64,000 nt of DNA from Physcomitrium patens (GCF_000002425.4 NC_037266.1:5273443-5337442), one strand, 5' to 3'; positions 21,935-31,672 are shown, counted from the first letter of the stretch. Numbers and translations: made by a program. The notes: generated by a model from the letters alone, not told the origin.

Positions 21935-23140
21935 ATGTCAAGCCCTCACCCTTACGCGGATTCGGTGAAAGCTAAGCTCACGCATGCCCCTGTAGGATCC
22001 ACAAAGTCGGCGGATGTTAAAGCTGTTTCTAAAGATTCTCGTAGCGCAGGTGGTGTTGAGCTTAAACTGGTGGCGGTCATTACTAACATGGGAAAAGGTG
22101 CTAAAATTCATCCTACTGTGCCATCCGATGGGAATAAATTACCGACTGAATTCACACGAAGCAATACAGGCTTCTTGTTGCATACAGAGGCACTGACGAT
22201 CAAAGTCGACCAGGAGTTGGTGAAGAAGTAGACAAAACATCTCCAGAAGCATGCCACTATAGCCTACTTTGTTGGGGGTAAGCAGTCTCCTTCTGTTTTG
22301 ATTAAGTGGATTGATGTTATTAAGTTGCAGATTGGTGAAATTGTATCACTAGGGTGAGACCTGGGCCGAGGCTTTTTCCAGCTTCTCTACCTCAACCCGT
22401 CAGCCACACAAAAACTCCTCATGCTCACCCACCACCGTTCGAGGTGGGGTACGTGCATTTTGCAAACCTGGACATCCGGGTTTGGCCCTAGTCATCCAAA
22501 GGGTCTCCGTATCCCAACCTGGATCACATTGCGCAGCGTCCTGGGGGAGTTCATGCAGGTTGCTTCTCAAATTGCAAGTGGGCTGGATATGTTGTTGGGA
22601 AGTGACTCTCGTAACGCAACATCGGTGGATCAGAGATTTTGTGTCGCTTTGGAGGCGAGGGCCGGTTGGAGGACAACACTGTTGGTAACCAATGAGCTTT
22701 CGGGTGCGGCCTCGGAAATTACTGTTGATTATTGCAACCTTCCGATTAGGTGCCGGTTTTGCTTGAGTATAGAGCATCTTGTAAAAGATTGCAAGGGCAC
22801 CAAATGATCAAAAGGTAACACCGGGGTGGGTAGTGAGGCATGGGCTTACACCCAGTCAGTCTCCCACCCCTCCGAGGGGTATGCCACAACCTCTTTCACC
22901 CAACCAAAGGGTAACACAGGTGTTGTCCTCCTCCCCCTCCCCAACTGAGGGCCAGAACCCAATATATTCGTGGACTCGTCAGGCTCATCTGGGGAAAATC
23001 AAGACCAGAGTGCTGGGATGCCAAGCAAAGGCACCGAGAGACCATGAAATCACTACTCAAACGGAGAGTCACGTCTCACCCCCCGAGTACGAATGGAATG
23101 GGTGGAAGAAGGTTTACCAGAACAAGAAGGCCATATGAGG
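21935..23140 (+). pseudogene. LINE ORF1 (RNA-binding protein with CCHC knuckle), decayed
   Basis: One frame from 21935 to 22807 is interrupted by TAG at 22229-22231 and TGA near 22355. It has the look of plant LINE ORF1 proteins: an LGRGFF segment, the conserved PKGLRIPTWITL block, LPIRCRFC, and one CX2CX4HX4C knuckle (CRFCLSIEHLVKDC) at about 22750-22793. It stops at 22805-22807. A proline/serine-rich tail follows in another frame (22833-23138), ending in a WNGWKKVYQNKK segment like other ORF1 tails. In LINEs this protein binds the element RNA for target-primed reverse transcription. Two stops and at least one frameshift show it is dead. Confidence 0.8.
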
Positions 23141-24480
23141 ACCCCAGCAACATAGTAACTCGAGATCCTTAGTACTTTCCCAGCCTAGTAAAAGAGGGCA
23201 GCAATGGATGCTAGTAGAACATTCAACCCACAACCCCTCCTCCTCCCCCTGCCAACGACATTCCACAAAGATCACCCACCATCTTCCATTTGGCGAAAAG
23301 AGACAATTCAGGCTCATCCTTGCCACCAGTAAAACTTGCTTCCAGGGGTCCCTCAGTGACAAATGACCCGGAAGATGGCATGGAGTGGTCCCCTACGCTC
23401 AGAAGAGTACAGTTGGAAAGTGGCCTCCCAAAGGGAAAGCTTCCTCTCCCTGTTACTGAGCCTCAGGGAAGGACCCAGCTCTCTTCCCCGCGAAATCTTG
23501 CCCATCAGCCTGAGCTTACCTCTCAGCCAACTGCTAACCACAGGCGGCCTTGTTCAAACACTGTACAAGGGAGGACTGCTACCTCTATAAGGGTCACTGA
23601 AGCAGAACCTAGCCTCGTCATTGAACAAGCTCTTTCCCGACCCCTCTTGGTGGACGACCGGACTACTTTTCCTTCCTTCGCCATGGATAGTGATCTAAAG
23701 ACTGATTCGATCGACCCCTCAATCGCTTTGTAAGCAAGCTCCATGGCAGTTGGGCAGCCAGAAAACTTGGCTACCTCCTCATCCTTGAAACAGGATGGTC
23801 CGCCTCCCCTCCTTGTAGATCAAGTACTCCCTGCACCCCGAACCTCATGTCCCAGCCTGAAGACCCCTCATTAACTTGAATGGGTTAGCCTCTATGTCGC
23901 AGCCTACACTTGCTAGCAGTCTTGGAGAGTTATTAATGATGTATCCCCCGCCATTACGAATCAATACAACTGGTAGCCACACCCCCCCCCCCCCCCCGAT
24001 CCAGCAACTCCACTCCCCAAACTCCAGCGGAAGCAATCGAAGGCCTCACTATACTCTTCCAAGCACAATTTTTTCAATGGTTACACAATATGAGAGTCCT
24101 TGAGTCCAATTGTGGCTTCTTTTTCATTCCACAGCCCCAGCGGCTAACTGACCACCAGCTACTCCGAAGACAGGATATGTTAGCCAATTCACGTCGCCAA
24201 ATGGACCTACTTCTTCAAAGCTACATTTTATGTGTTACTTAATTATAAAACTTAAACTACAAACTTATATAAATTAAATAATTTTTTTTATATATTTTAT
24301 TATTATTATACTTTATTTTTAATTAAAATCCAATCTTTCATAATATTTTATATTAATTTTATATATTTTACTACTTTCCAACATAACACTAGGCTAGATA
24401 GTATGTGCTCCAAATTCTATGCTATCTTGTATATAATTCCTTCCTTTCTCCTCCTCCTTTCTATCTTCAATGGTTGTTGT
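23141..24480 (+). mobile_element. LINE continuation, degenerate; endonuclease region not recognised
   Basis: A further Pro/Ser-rich stretch (23290-23733) probably continues ORF1. The expected ORF2 endonuclease domain is not recognisable before the reverse transcriptase remnant begins near 24490. A poly-C tract lies at about 23984-23997, and 24230-24470 is AT-rich, suggesting deletion or replacement there. Confidence 0.5.
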
Positions 24481-24489
24481 TGACGTAGC

Positions 24490-24789
24490 CCACTACTTTC
24501 AAAACATCCAAGACTGATTTTTGGATAGTATGAAGCTCAATTTGTGCACCCTGATTCTTATAGAAAAACTTGAAAATAGACTAAAAAATATGGATGTAGA
24601 AAAAACACTAAGGCCAGATGGAGTGGTAATGGAATTTTTAAAGAAATTCTAGGATATTGTTAAATATGACTACTTTCCATTGTCACACAGGCTATTACGG
24701 GTGGCCATTTTTCTAAAGGTATTACAAAAAGATTTATATCCTTGTAATTTAAGAATTGAATAAAAACAAGATTAACCAAATAGAGACCT
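24490..24789 (+). pseudogene. LINE ORF2 reverse transcriptase fragment, 5' part
   Basis: Frame reading gives AHYFQN, then about thirty codons on LENRLKNMDVEKTLRPDGVV, then MEFLKKF and, after a TAG in place of Trp, DIVK. This is the finger region of plant LINE RT with its PDG signature. It ends at AGACCT (Arg-Pro) at 24784-24789, where an LTR was inserted. The next codons (ITLLNVTYK) are found 6.9 kb away at 31673, in frame once the insertions and one target duplication are removed. Confidence 0.8.
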
Positions 24790-25028
24790 ATTATTGTCAA
24801 AGACATGAATCTTAAAGAAAGAAATCTTTAGTACACTCTTGTGTCACTCAAAAGAACTAAAAAGTTACTCAAAGATAATATGGTATTAAACTAGAATGGC
24901 TATTGCCAAAGACAAGAAGACTAGAAAGTCTTGAAACAAAACTAAAGACTAAAAAGGCATTCACAAGAGTGAAGAAGGCTTCACTCTTGGCTCTATATAT
25001 ATATTCTTAACTAGGAGCTATGTGGCAA

Positions 25029-25558
25029 TGTCAAGGACAAGAACTCGATGAAAGCTAAAGAGTAAGTGAGACTTTTCTCAAAAAGAAATAGGACAAAATA
25101 GAAATATGTATATTAAGAAAGAAACTGGAATGGCTATTGCCAAAATACAAGAAAACTAGAGACCCTTGAAACTAGACTAGAAGCAAGAAAGGAGTTGACA
25201 AGAGTGAAGAGGGCTTCACTCTTGCCTCTATATATACTATCTAACTAGAAGCCACGTGGCGATGTTCTATAAGACCTCCAATATATGTTGACTTTCTAGG
25301 CCACATGCCTTTGCTTGCAAGGCAAGTTTTCTATGGATGGACCACGTAGTTAGCTTGTTCTTTAAGCTTCTAACATGCGTGGCACATGGCTAACTTGTTG
25401 ACCAAGTTTCTAACCTAAAAGTCAACTATAGACTCCTATAAAGTCAAAGCAGCATCTATGAAGCTTCTAAGAAGCTTCTCTAGAAGATATTACACAATTA
25501 ACCTACTTTTACATACTTTTATCTATTCATATAGGTAATTATATGTATGTCCGTGACA
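25029..25558 (-). repeat. 3' LTR of the young element
   Basis: It begins TGTCAAGGAC and ends CCGTGACA, preceded by the GGCAA target copy at 25024-25028. A TATATATA run at about 25229 is the likely TATA box. Two GAAGCTTC pairs and a further GAA at 25460-25485 resemble heat shock elements, but the blocks are out of the two-base spacing, so they are weaker than those in the LTR at 4193. Confidence 0.95.
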
Positions 25559-25570
25559 TTACCCCCCCTT
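25559..25570 (-). other. Polypurine tract of the young element
   Basis: On the minus strand this reads AAGGGGGGGTAA and directly abuts the 3' LTR start, the usual primer site for second-strand DNA synthesis in LTR retrotransposons. Confidence 0.8.
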
Positions 25571-25599
25571 CTAGGGACGAGTTCCACGAGGAGCGGTGA

Positions 25600-26022
25600 T
25601 TATATATTGAGAAAATCTAATATGCGGCGAATTGTATTTGCTACATACTCTGATCTTTGTTCTCTTCGAAGATAGTTGATGGGTCCTCTTAGCCATCGAT
25701 AGTGTCCCATTCCAGGGCGAGAAGACCACCCTGTTATTTGATCACTGTTGAGGCCTTCATAACTTCCTTCAAATAATACATTTGAAAGACCATCAGGAGT
25801 CATTCCTATCTCGAATAATATCACCAAACATCGAGAATCTCTTCCAAGGTCGTGATACCAAACGCGTTGTATCTCACCATCTATTCGAAGAAGAACATGT
25901 CGTTCTTGAGGGTCTTCATCTCGGTTGCGTCGTCTTGAAGGTTGTGACAATCGCAATGTCTCATCCGGTAAGTCAGCAAACGAAGGTTCTTGAGTTGAAT
26001 CCGCTGGTTGTTGGCTCTCCAT
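25600..26022 (-). CDS. Extra ORF between pol and 3' LTR, function unknown
   Basis: This is an ATG-started, 140-residue ORF in the same direction as gag and pol. It starts about 95 bases after the pol stop and ends about 30 bases before the polypurine tract. The product is acidic at the N-terminus (SFADLPDETLRL), then basic (SRRRNRDEDPQERH), and ends in an Arg-rich, probably helical tail (YLRREQRSEYVANTIRRIL). There is no signal peptide or membrane segment, so it is not env-like, and I recognise no domain. Since pol already contains the chromodomain, this is additional. It could be an accessory protein or a captured host fragment. Because the insertion is recent, an open frame alone is weak evidence of function. 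Confidence 0.55.
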   Translation of the reverse strand: MESQQPADSTQEPSFADLPDETLRLSQPSRRRNRDEDPQERHVLLRIDGEIQRVWYHDLGRDSRCLVILFEIGMTPDGLSNVLFEGSYEGLNSDQITGWSSRPGMGHYRWLRGPINYLRREQRSEYVANTIRRILDFLNI

Positions 26023-26117
26023 CTAATTAGCGTCACAAAATGCAAAGAAGTTACAAACAAGAATAGGAAATTGAATGTTATCTTGCCTCAATCTTGTCTC
26101 TTTTATAAGAGAGGTTT

Positions 26118-29100
26118 TCATCTTGGTTTTGATGGATGTCGTTGATGAAAAACTTTGACTTTAGCTGATGCATTTGCTAGATTCCTGGATGGCTCCCATG
26201 TGCGCTCACTAATATCATATCCGCACCAATGAACAAGATATTCCAGCTTATTTTGGCGCCGCCTTGAGTCTAATATCTCTTCCACCTCAAATTCTTCATT
26301 ATTATCTACTTCTATAGGAGGCGGTGGCATTTGTCTTCTTCCTTGTATATCCACTGTCTTATATGGTTCAAGAAGAGACACGTGGAATACAGGATGGATC
26401 TTCATTGACTCCGGTAGATGTAACCGATATGCAACTGGGTTGATCTGTTCAGAAACAGAAAAGGGGCCAAGCCTACGATAGTCCAATTTGTCACAAGGTC
26501 GAGTGGTCTTGATATTGCGACGAAGTAGCCATACCTTATCACCCACGTTGAGTTGTGGTTGCTCTTTACGATATACATCTACATTTATCTTTTGTCGTTC
26601 TTGAGCTTTCTTCAACTGCGCCTTCATTATTGCATGTAACTCTGACAACCGATTTGCCATATCTTCTGCTGCAGGATTATCAACTTTTGAAAAATCAAAA
26701 GTATCAAGTCGTGGATGATAGCCATAATTGGCAAAGAAAGGTGTTTGTTGCGTGGAGGAATGTACCGTATTATTATAAGCAAACTCTGCCAATGGCAGAA
26801 GGTTTGTCCAATCATCTTGTTGGTAGTTGATGGTACACCTTAAATACTGTTCCAAGACTTGGTTTACGCGCTCTGTTTGTCCATCAGTTTGAGGATGGAA
26901 AGCTGAAGATAGCTTTATGTCCACTTTTAAAATCTTGAAAAGAGTCCTCCAGAATCTCGACACAAATTGAGTTCCCCTATCCGATATGATATCTTTAGGC
27001 AATCCATGATAGCGATAGATATTATCAATGAAAAGCTTAGCTGTTTCTTCACCTGTGATAGATTTTGTACATGGCATAAAATGTGCCATCTTGGTGAAAC
27101 GATCTACTATCACAAATATAGAATCATAAGATCTTGAGTTTGGAAGATCTGTGATGAAATCCATAGAAACAGAAGACCATGGTTGTTCTGGTATAGGTAA
27201 TGGCTGAAGAAGTCCGTAAGGTCGATGTCGAGGAATTTTTGATCTTGAACAAATATCACATGATTGTACAAAGTCTTTGACTGACTTCCACATTTGTGGC
27301 CACCAAAAATCTCTTGATATGAGTTCCAGAGTCTTATTATATCCAAAGTGCCCTGCTGCTGGAAAGTCATGACGTGCTTGAAGAACACGCAAACGTGCTT
27401 TTCCTTCTGGAACATATAGGCGTCCTTCAAAATATAATAGATTATTCTTGAACTCGAACTTAGAAGAATCATGAGACTTGGAAGAATTATTCTCGATATC
27501 ATGAACAAGAGGGTCTGAGGACATACTGGACTGGATTTGCTTGAGAAAAGTTGAATCAACAGTCAATGTTGATTTCACTGCTCGGAGATGAAATTGCTCC
27601 GGTTTCAAGAGGACCGTTCTTTGTTGCTCAAAAGCTGCATCTCCTTCTTTTGGTGCAAAATAAGAACGTCTAGACAGGGCATCGGACAAACCTTGTTGTT
27701 TTCCTGGCCGATAAGTGATAATGAAGTCGAATCTTGACAAAGACATACTCCAACGAGCTTGACGACGATTCAACACGCGTGCTGACATGAAATACTCGAG
27801 GTTCTTGTGATCTGTATACACAGTGACTGGACTAGAAGCACCTTCTAGATAATGACGCCATTCTTGAAAGGAATCCACGATTGCAAGAAGTTCTTTATCG
27901 TGGATCTCATAATTGATCTCGGCTGCTGAGAATTTTCTTGAATGAAAAGCTATCAGATGAAGTTTGTCATCTGTTCCCATTTGTGATAAAACTGCACCCA
28001 AGGCAAAATCCGATGCGTCTGTTTCCATAAAAAATGCCTTGGAAAAGTCAACACGATATAAGACTGGTGCAGAGACAAACGATGTCTTCAAGGCTTCAAA
28101 TGCTACTTCCGCTTCTTGATTCCATTGGAATTTATCTTTACTAGTCAAGCGTGTAAGTGGAGCTGCAACTCGTGAGAAGTCTTTGATGAAGATCCGATAG
28201 TAATTGGCAAATCCCAAGAAACTTTGGACATCTCTCACAGTCTTTGGAATCTTCCAATCCATGATTGTTTGGACTTTCTTAGAATCCATCATAAGACCAT
28301 CATTTGAAATGATGTATCCTAAAAAGTCAACTTGAGTAGTGTGAAATACACACTTTTCCATCTTGGCGTACAATCCTGCATCTCTGAGTTTTTGTAATAC
28401 TTGACGAACATGTATTTCATGTTCTTCAACATTCTTAGAATAAATCAGGATATCGTCTAGGTAGCAGACGACAAAATTGTCTAAGAATTCACGAAATACA
28501 TCATTCATGAGATGTTGAAAAGCAGCTGGTGCATTCGTGAGTCCAAAAGGCATGACATTGTATTCAAAATGCCCGTACCTGGTTCGAAACGCAGTCTTCC
28601 ATTCATCTCCTTCTTTGATCTGTACTAGATTATATGCTCCTCTTAGATCTATTTTTGTATAGATCTTAGCTTGATTTAACTGGTCAAGGAGTCCTGATAT
28701 CAAAGGTAATGGATACCTGTTCTTGATTGTGATCTTGTTGAGTCCTCGATAGTCAACACACATTCGTAAAGATCCATCTTTTTTCTTTACGAATAAAATT
28801 GGAGCTCCTGCTGGAGATTTTGAATGGCGTATGAAATTCTTCGCTAAATTCTCGTCAATATATGTCTTGAGTTCAGCCAACTCATCTTGCGATAAACTGT
28901 AAATTGGTCCAAATGGTGGCTGAGTTCCTTCCTTGAGATCGATTGAACAATCGTATGGGCGATGCTCAGGAAGAATATCTGCATTCTTTTTCTCAAAAAC
29001 GTCTTGATAATCCTGATATTGACTTGGAATGCCACTTGAAGTCTTTACGTTTTCAGAAATAGGTGCAGCATAAATAGCAAAAGTTGATCCTTCTTTTGCT

Positions 29101-29606
29101 GCGTGTATAAATGCTTTTGCACCTATAGGTGCGAGTTTTACTATACTAGACTCATGGTTTTTTACTTGGTTAATAGAACTGTTACTAATGCTCTGAGGAA
29201 AATCAAGTTTACGAGAAATCCAATCTATTCGAGGATTATACTTTTCTAACCATGATAAGCCTAAAATTACTGGATTAGAGGGAGATCTAATTATATTAAA
29301 AATTACGCAACTACTATGACCATTTATTACTACATCTACAGGAAGTGTTTCGTGAGTTACATCTCCAGAAGACAACGGACGACCATCTATGACTTCTACG
29401 TGTACAGGTTTAGTTTTTTGTATTAATGATATTCTATGACATCTAGCAAATTCTTCATCTAAAAAACAAGATGAGGCTCCTGAATCTACCAAGGCAGAGG
29501 CTTTGTAATTATTAGGTCCTAAACGCACATCTATTATAAAACAAGGAGATGGTTCTGAGGAGAGGATAGGACCTTTATTAGAAGTTGTACAAGATTCCAG
29601 CTGCAC
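26118..29606 (-). CDS. pol polyprotein: protease-RT-RNase H-integrase-chromodomain
   Basis: It has 1162 residues and no stop. The protease motif DSGAS is at 41-45. RT spans about 265-430 with YLDD at 382-385. RNase H spans about 525-645, with the first acidic residue in METD at 530 and YTDH near 599. The integrase zinc region runs about 746-787 (H...H, CDIC), and its catalytic triad is D817 (MDFITD), D876 (IISDRGTQF) and E912 (TDGQTERVNQ). The C-terminal chromodomain spans about 1103-1155 (EVEEILDSRRR, YLVHWCGY, TWEP). All catalytic residues seem intact. The first codon listed is GTG and the frame is open upstream into gag, so translation probably enters by a -1 shift near 29633-29639. The element's enzymes copy RNA to DNA and integrate it in the nucleus. 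Confidence 0.94.
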   Translation of the reverse strand: MQLESCTTSNKGPILSSEPSPCFIIDVRLGPNNYKASALVDSGASSCFLDEEFARCHRISLIQKTKPVHVEVIDGRPLSSGDVTHETLPVDVVINGHSSCVIFNIIRSPSNPVILGLSWLEKYNPRIDWISRKLDFPQSISNSSINQVKNHESSIVKLAPIGAKAFIHAAKEGSTFAIYAAPISENVKTSSGIPSQYQDYQDVFEKKNADILPEHRPYDCSIDLKEGTQPPFGPIYSLSQDELAELKTYIDENLAKNFIRHSKSPAGAPILFVKKKDGSLRMCVDYRGLNKITIKNRYPLPLISGLLDQLNQAKIYTKIDLRGAYNLVQIKEGDEWKTAFRTRYGHFEYNVMPFGLTNAPAAFQHLMNDVFREFLDNFVVCYLDDILIYSKNVEEHEIHVRQVLQKLRDAGLYAKMEKCVFHTTQVDFLGYIISNDGLMMDSKKVQTIMDWKIPKTVRDVQSFLGFANYYRIFIKDFSRVAAPLTRLTSKDKFQWNQEAEVAFEALKTSFVSAPVLYRVDFSKAFFMETDASDFALGAVLSQMGTDDKLHLIAFHSRKFSAAEINYEIHDKELLAIVDSFQEWRHYLEGASSPVTVYTDHKNLEYFMSARVLNRRQARWSMSLSRFDFIITYRPGKQQGLSDALSRRSYFAPKEGDAAFEQQRTVLLKPEQFHLRAVKSTLTVDSTFLKQIQSSMSSDPLVHDIENNSSKSHDSSKFEFKNNLLYFEGRLYVPEGKARLRVLQARHDFPAAGHFGYNKTLELISRDFWWPQMWKSVKDFVQSCDICSRSKIPRHRPYGLLQPLPIPEQPWSSVSMDFITDLPNSRSYDSIFVIVDRFTKMAHFMPCTKSITGEETAKLFIDNIYRYHGLPKDIISDRGTQFVSRFWRTLFKILKVDIKLSSAFHPQTDGQTERVNQVLEQYLRCTINYQQDDWTNLLPLAEFAYNNTVHSSTQQTPFFANYGYHPRLDTFDFSKVDNPAAEDMANRLSELHAIMKAQLKKAQERQKINVDVYRKEQPQLNVGDKVWLLRRNIKTTRPCDKLDYRRLGPFSVSEQINPVAYRLHLPESMKIHPVFHVSLLEPYKTVDIQGRRQMPPPPIEVDNNEEFEVEEILDSRRRQNKLEYLVHWCGYDISERTWEPSRNLANASAKVKVFHQRHPSKPR

Positions 29607-29611
29607 GGTCC

Positions 29612-30619
29612 CTATTGTAGCTGGACGTACTCGTTTTCCGACATACTGTCTTCTTTGACAGCCGTACTCCTCATTTTGTAGTTACGTCGCTTCTTTGGAC
29701 AATGTTGAGCAGTGTGCTTAGGTTCTCCACAATATAAGCACAATCCTTCTTGTCGACGACGAGACTTTTCTTGCTCAGTAAGAGGTTTGAAACGTACCGC
29801 ATCAATTTGCATATCCTCTACTTCTGAAGGTATGTGTTGAGGAGACGTCGGTGTTGCCATTGAATTGTAGTAACGTTGAGGCCCACTTGTGCGACTCTCG
29901 GATCGAAATTCAAAAAGTCGATTGTCGCACTTCACAGCAAAGTCAATTGCTTGACTCAATGTTTGAGGATCAGGTAAATTAAGCATCAATTTCTTTACCT
30001 CATATTGTAATCCGTAGAGAAATTGACTCACAAGTGCGGCATCATCCCACTTGATATCAGTTGCAAGTTGTCGAAATTGTGAAGCATATAATGTTACTGA
30101 TCGATTGCCTTGTCGCAAAATACGGATCTTGTTGGTTGCAACACGAATTGCATCATGTTCTCCAAACATGGATCGAAACTCCGCCAAAAAAGCCTCCAGA
30201 TTATCCAATATTGGATCTCGTCGTTCAAGAAAAGATGAAAACCATGACAATGCTGAACCTGAAAGAAGTGTACCAATGAATCTTACTTGTGACCCTGGAG
30301 TTGGATAGCTCTGGGGTTGAAGTTCAATCACTAGTTGGACCTGATTGATGAATCCTCGAAACTTGGATCTGGTACCATCAAACTTCTCGGGCAAGGCAAC
30401 TCTCGGTTCTCTAACACTCGAAGGGTGTTCCATTCTGGGAGAAGGGACATGGTTTGGTGCAGATGTTGAAGCAGCCCCAATCATCTCTATATCTTCACTT
30501 CCTACCATTCTTGTTGCTCCTTGTGGTGGTAAATTGAGTTGATGCATCGCAAGCATTAACTCCCTCAATTGTTCTTGCATCTGTGCCATTGCACTCTTCA
30601 TTTCAACAAGCTCTGCCAT
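29612..30619 (-). CDS. gag polyprotein with CCHC zinc knuckle
   Basis: It has 335 residues from the ATG at 30617-30619. The capsid-like part of retrotransposon gag proteins is recognisable (KFDGTRSKFRGFINQ, ALSWFSSFLERRD, FGEHD, YASQFRQLATDI). The nucleocapsid has one CX2CX4HX4C knuckle (CLYCGEPKHTAQHC) near residue 300. The stop at 29612-29614 lies five bases before the GTG that opens the pol track, but pol's frame overlaps the end of gag. Confidence 0.93.
   Translation of the reverse strand: MAELVEMKSAMAQMQEQLRELMLAMHQLNLPPQGATRMVGSEDIEMIGAASTSAPNHVPSPRMEHPSSVREPRVALPEKFDGTRSKFRGFINQVQLVIELQPQSYPTPGSQVRFIGTLLSGSALSWFSSFLERRDPILDNLEAFLAEFRSMFGEHDAIRVATNKIRILRQGNRSVTLYASQFRQLATDIKWDDAALVSQFLYGLQYEVKKLMLNLPDPQTLSQAIDFAVKCDNRLFEFRSESRTSGPQRYYNSMATPTSPQHIPSEVEDMQIDAVRFKPLTEQEKSRRRQEGLCLYCGEPKHTAQHCPKKRRNYKMRSTAVKEDSMSENEYVQLQ
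29633..29639 (-). promoter_or_regulatory. Candidate -1 frameshift site joining gag and pol
   Basis: On the minus strand this reads GGAAAAC, with gag codons GAA-AAC. Pol continues in the -1 frame (CGA GTA CGT CCA ...), open up to and through the gag stop. The same seven bases are kept in the decayed element at 2909-2915 with the same frame relation. It is not a canonical X-XXY-YYZ heptamer, because the first three bases are GGA. Confidence 0.45.
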
Positions 30620-30799
30620 AGTAGCACTTAGAAAAGAGAAGATGTCTAATAACGCTCAAAACAAATAGAAGAGAGGAATTGATAACAAAGAAAATACTAA
30701 GAACAATATCATGTTAAAAGAGGGTAATCCGCAACTTCTAATGCGCTTATGTCTTATCAAGAAAAAGGGGTAATCCACTCTTAATCAAGAAAAGACAAA

Positions 30800-30809
30800 G
30801 CTCTGATAT
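30800..30809 (-). other. Possible primer binding site of the young element
   Basis: On the minus strand this reads ATATCAGAGC, sharing a TATCAGAGC core with the initiator-tRNA-Met primer site of plant LTR elements. It lies 22 bases inside the 5' LTR, not directly against it. The intervening bases do not begin with TGG, as a tRNA-CCA complement would. Confidence 0.4.
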
Positions 30810-30831
30810 TGTAAGTGTACTCTTGTCAATC

Positions 30832-31361
30832 TGTCAAGGACAAGAACTCGATGAAAGCTAAAGAGTAAGTGAGACTTTTCTCAAAAAGAAATAGGACAAA
30901 ATAGAAATATGTATATTAAGAAAGAAACTGGAATGGCTATTGCCAAAATACAAGAAAACTAGAGACCCTTGAAACTAGACTAGAAGCAAGAAAGGAGTTG
31001 ACAAGAGTGAAGAGGGCTTCACTCTTGCCTCTATATATACTATCTAACTAGAAGCCACGTGGCGATGTTCTATAAGACCTCCAATATATGTTGACTTTCT
31101 AGGCCACATGCCTTTGCTTGCAAGGCAAGTTTTCTATGGATGGACCACGTAGTTAGCTTGTTCTTTAAGCTTCTAACATGCGTGGCACATGGCTAACTTG
31201 TTGACCAAGTTTCTAACCTAAAAGTCAACTATAGACTCCTATAAAGTCAAAGCAGCATCTATGAAGCTTCTAAGAAGCTTCTCTAGAAGATATTACACAA
31301 TTAACCTACTTTTACATACTTTTATCTATTCATATAGGTAATTATATGTATGTCCGTGACA
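30832..31361 (-). repeat. 5' LTR of the young element
   Basis: It has the same 530-bp length as 25029-25558 and I found no difference between them by eye. It is followed on the right by the second GGCAA target copy at 31362-31366. Confidence 0.95.
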
Positions 31362-31672
31362 GGCAATGTCCTATACGACCTCTAAAATGTGTTGATTTTG
31401 CAAGATATGTATCTTAGCTTGTAAGGTAAGTTTTTTATATGTGTGCCATATAGTTAGCTTGTTCCGCAAGCTATTAACACATAGTTAACTTGTTGATCAA
31501 GTTTCAAAACTATCAATCAACTACAAACACATATAAAATCAAAGCAACATCTATGAAGCTTCTAAAAAGCTTTTCTAAAAGATATTATGAAATTAATCTA
31601 CTTTAATATTCTTTTATCTAATTTACCTAATCATATAGATATTTATTAAAATACGTATGTATATCCATGACA

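Larger units (their letters stand above)
25029..31361 (-). mobile_element. Full-length young Ty3/gypsy chromovirus (6333 bp)
   Basis: Two 530-bp LTRs (25029-25558 and 30832-31361) look identical along their whole length. The flanking 5-bp duplication is GGCAA (25024-25028 and 31362-31366). On the minus strand the order is 5' LTR, leader, intact gag, intact pol with protease, RT, RNase H, integrase and chromodomain, an extra 140-codon ORF, polypurine tract, 3' LTR. Identical LTRs and open gag and pol mean a very recent insertion that may still be able to move. Its target was an older related LTR. Chromodomain elements of this kind are often steered to chromatin marks, which fits a nest of older elements. 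Confidence 0.96.
24795..31672 (-). mobile_element. Solo LTR in the LINE, split by the younger element
   Basis: The LTR runs 24795-25028 and 31367-31672 (540 bp in total), beginning TGTCAAAGAC and ending CCATGACA. It is flanked by ATTAT (24790-24794) and ATTAC (31673-31677), a target duplication with one transition. No internal retrotransposon sequence of its own is present, so it is a solo LTR left by LTR-LTR recombination. It is recognisably related to, but clearly older than, the 530-bp LTRs of the element sitting inside it. Confidence 0.88.

Noticed and set aside
21935-22807. Host gene for a zinc-knuckle protein
   Set aside because: The order of conserved blocks is that of LINE ORF1, it has in-frame stops, and LINE reverse transcriptase fragments follow downstream in the same direction.
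25600-26022. env-like gene in the retrotransposon
   Set aside because: There is no signal peptide or transmembrane segment in the 140-residue product, so an envelope role is not supported; it is listed as an unknown ORF.
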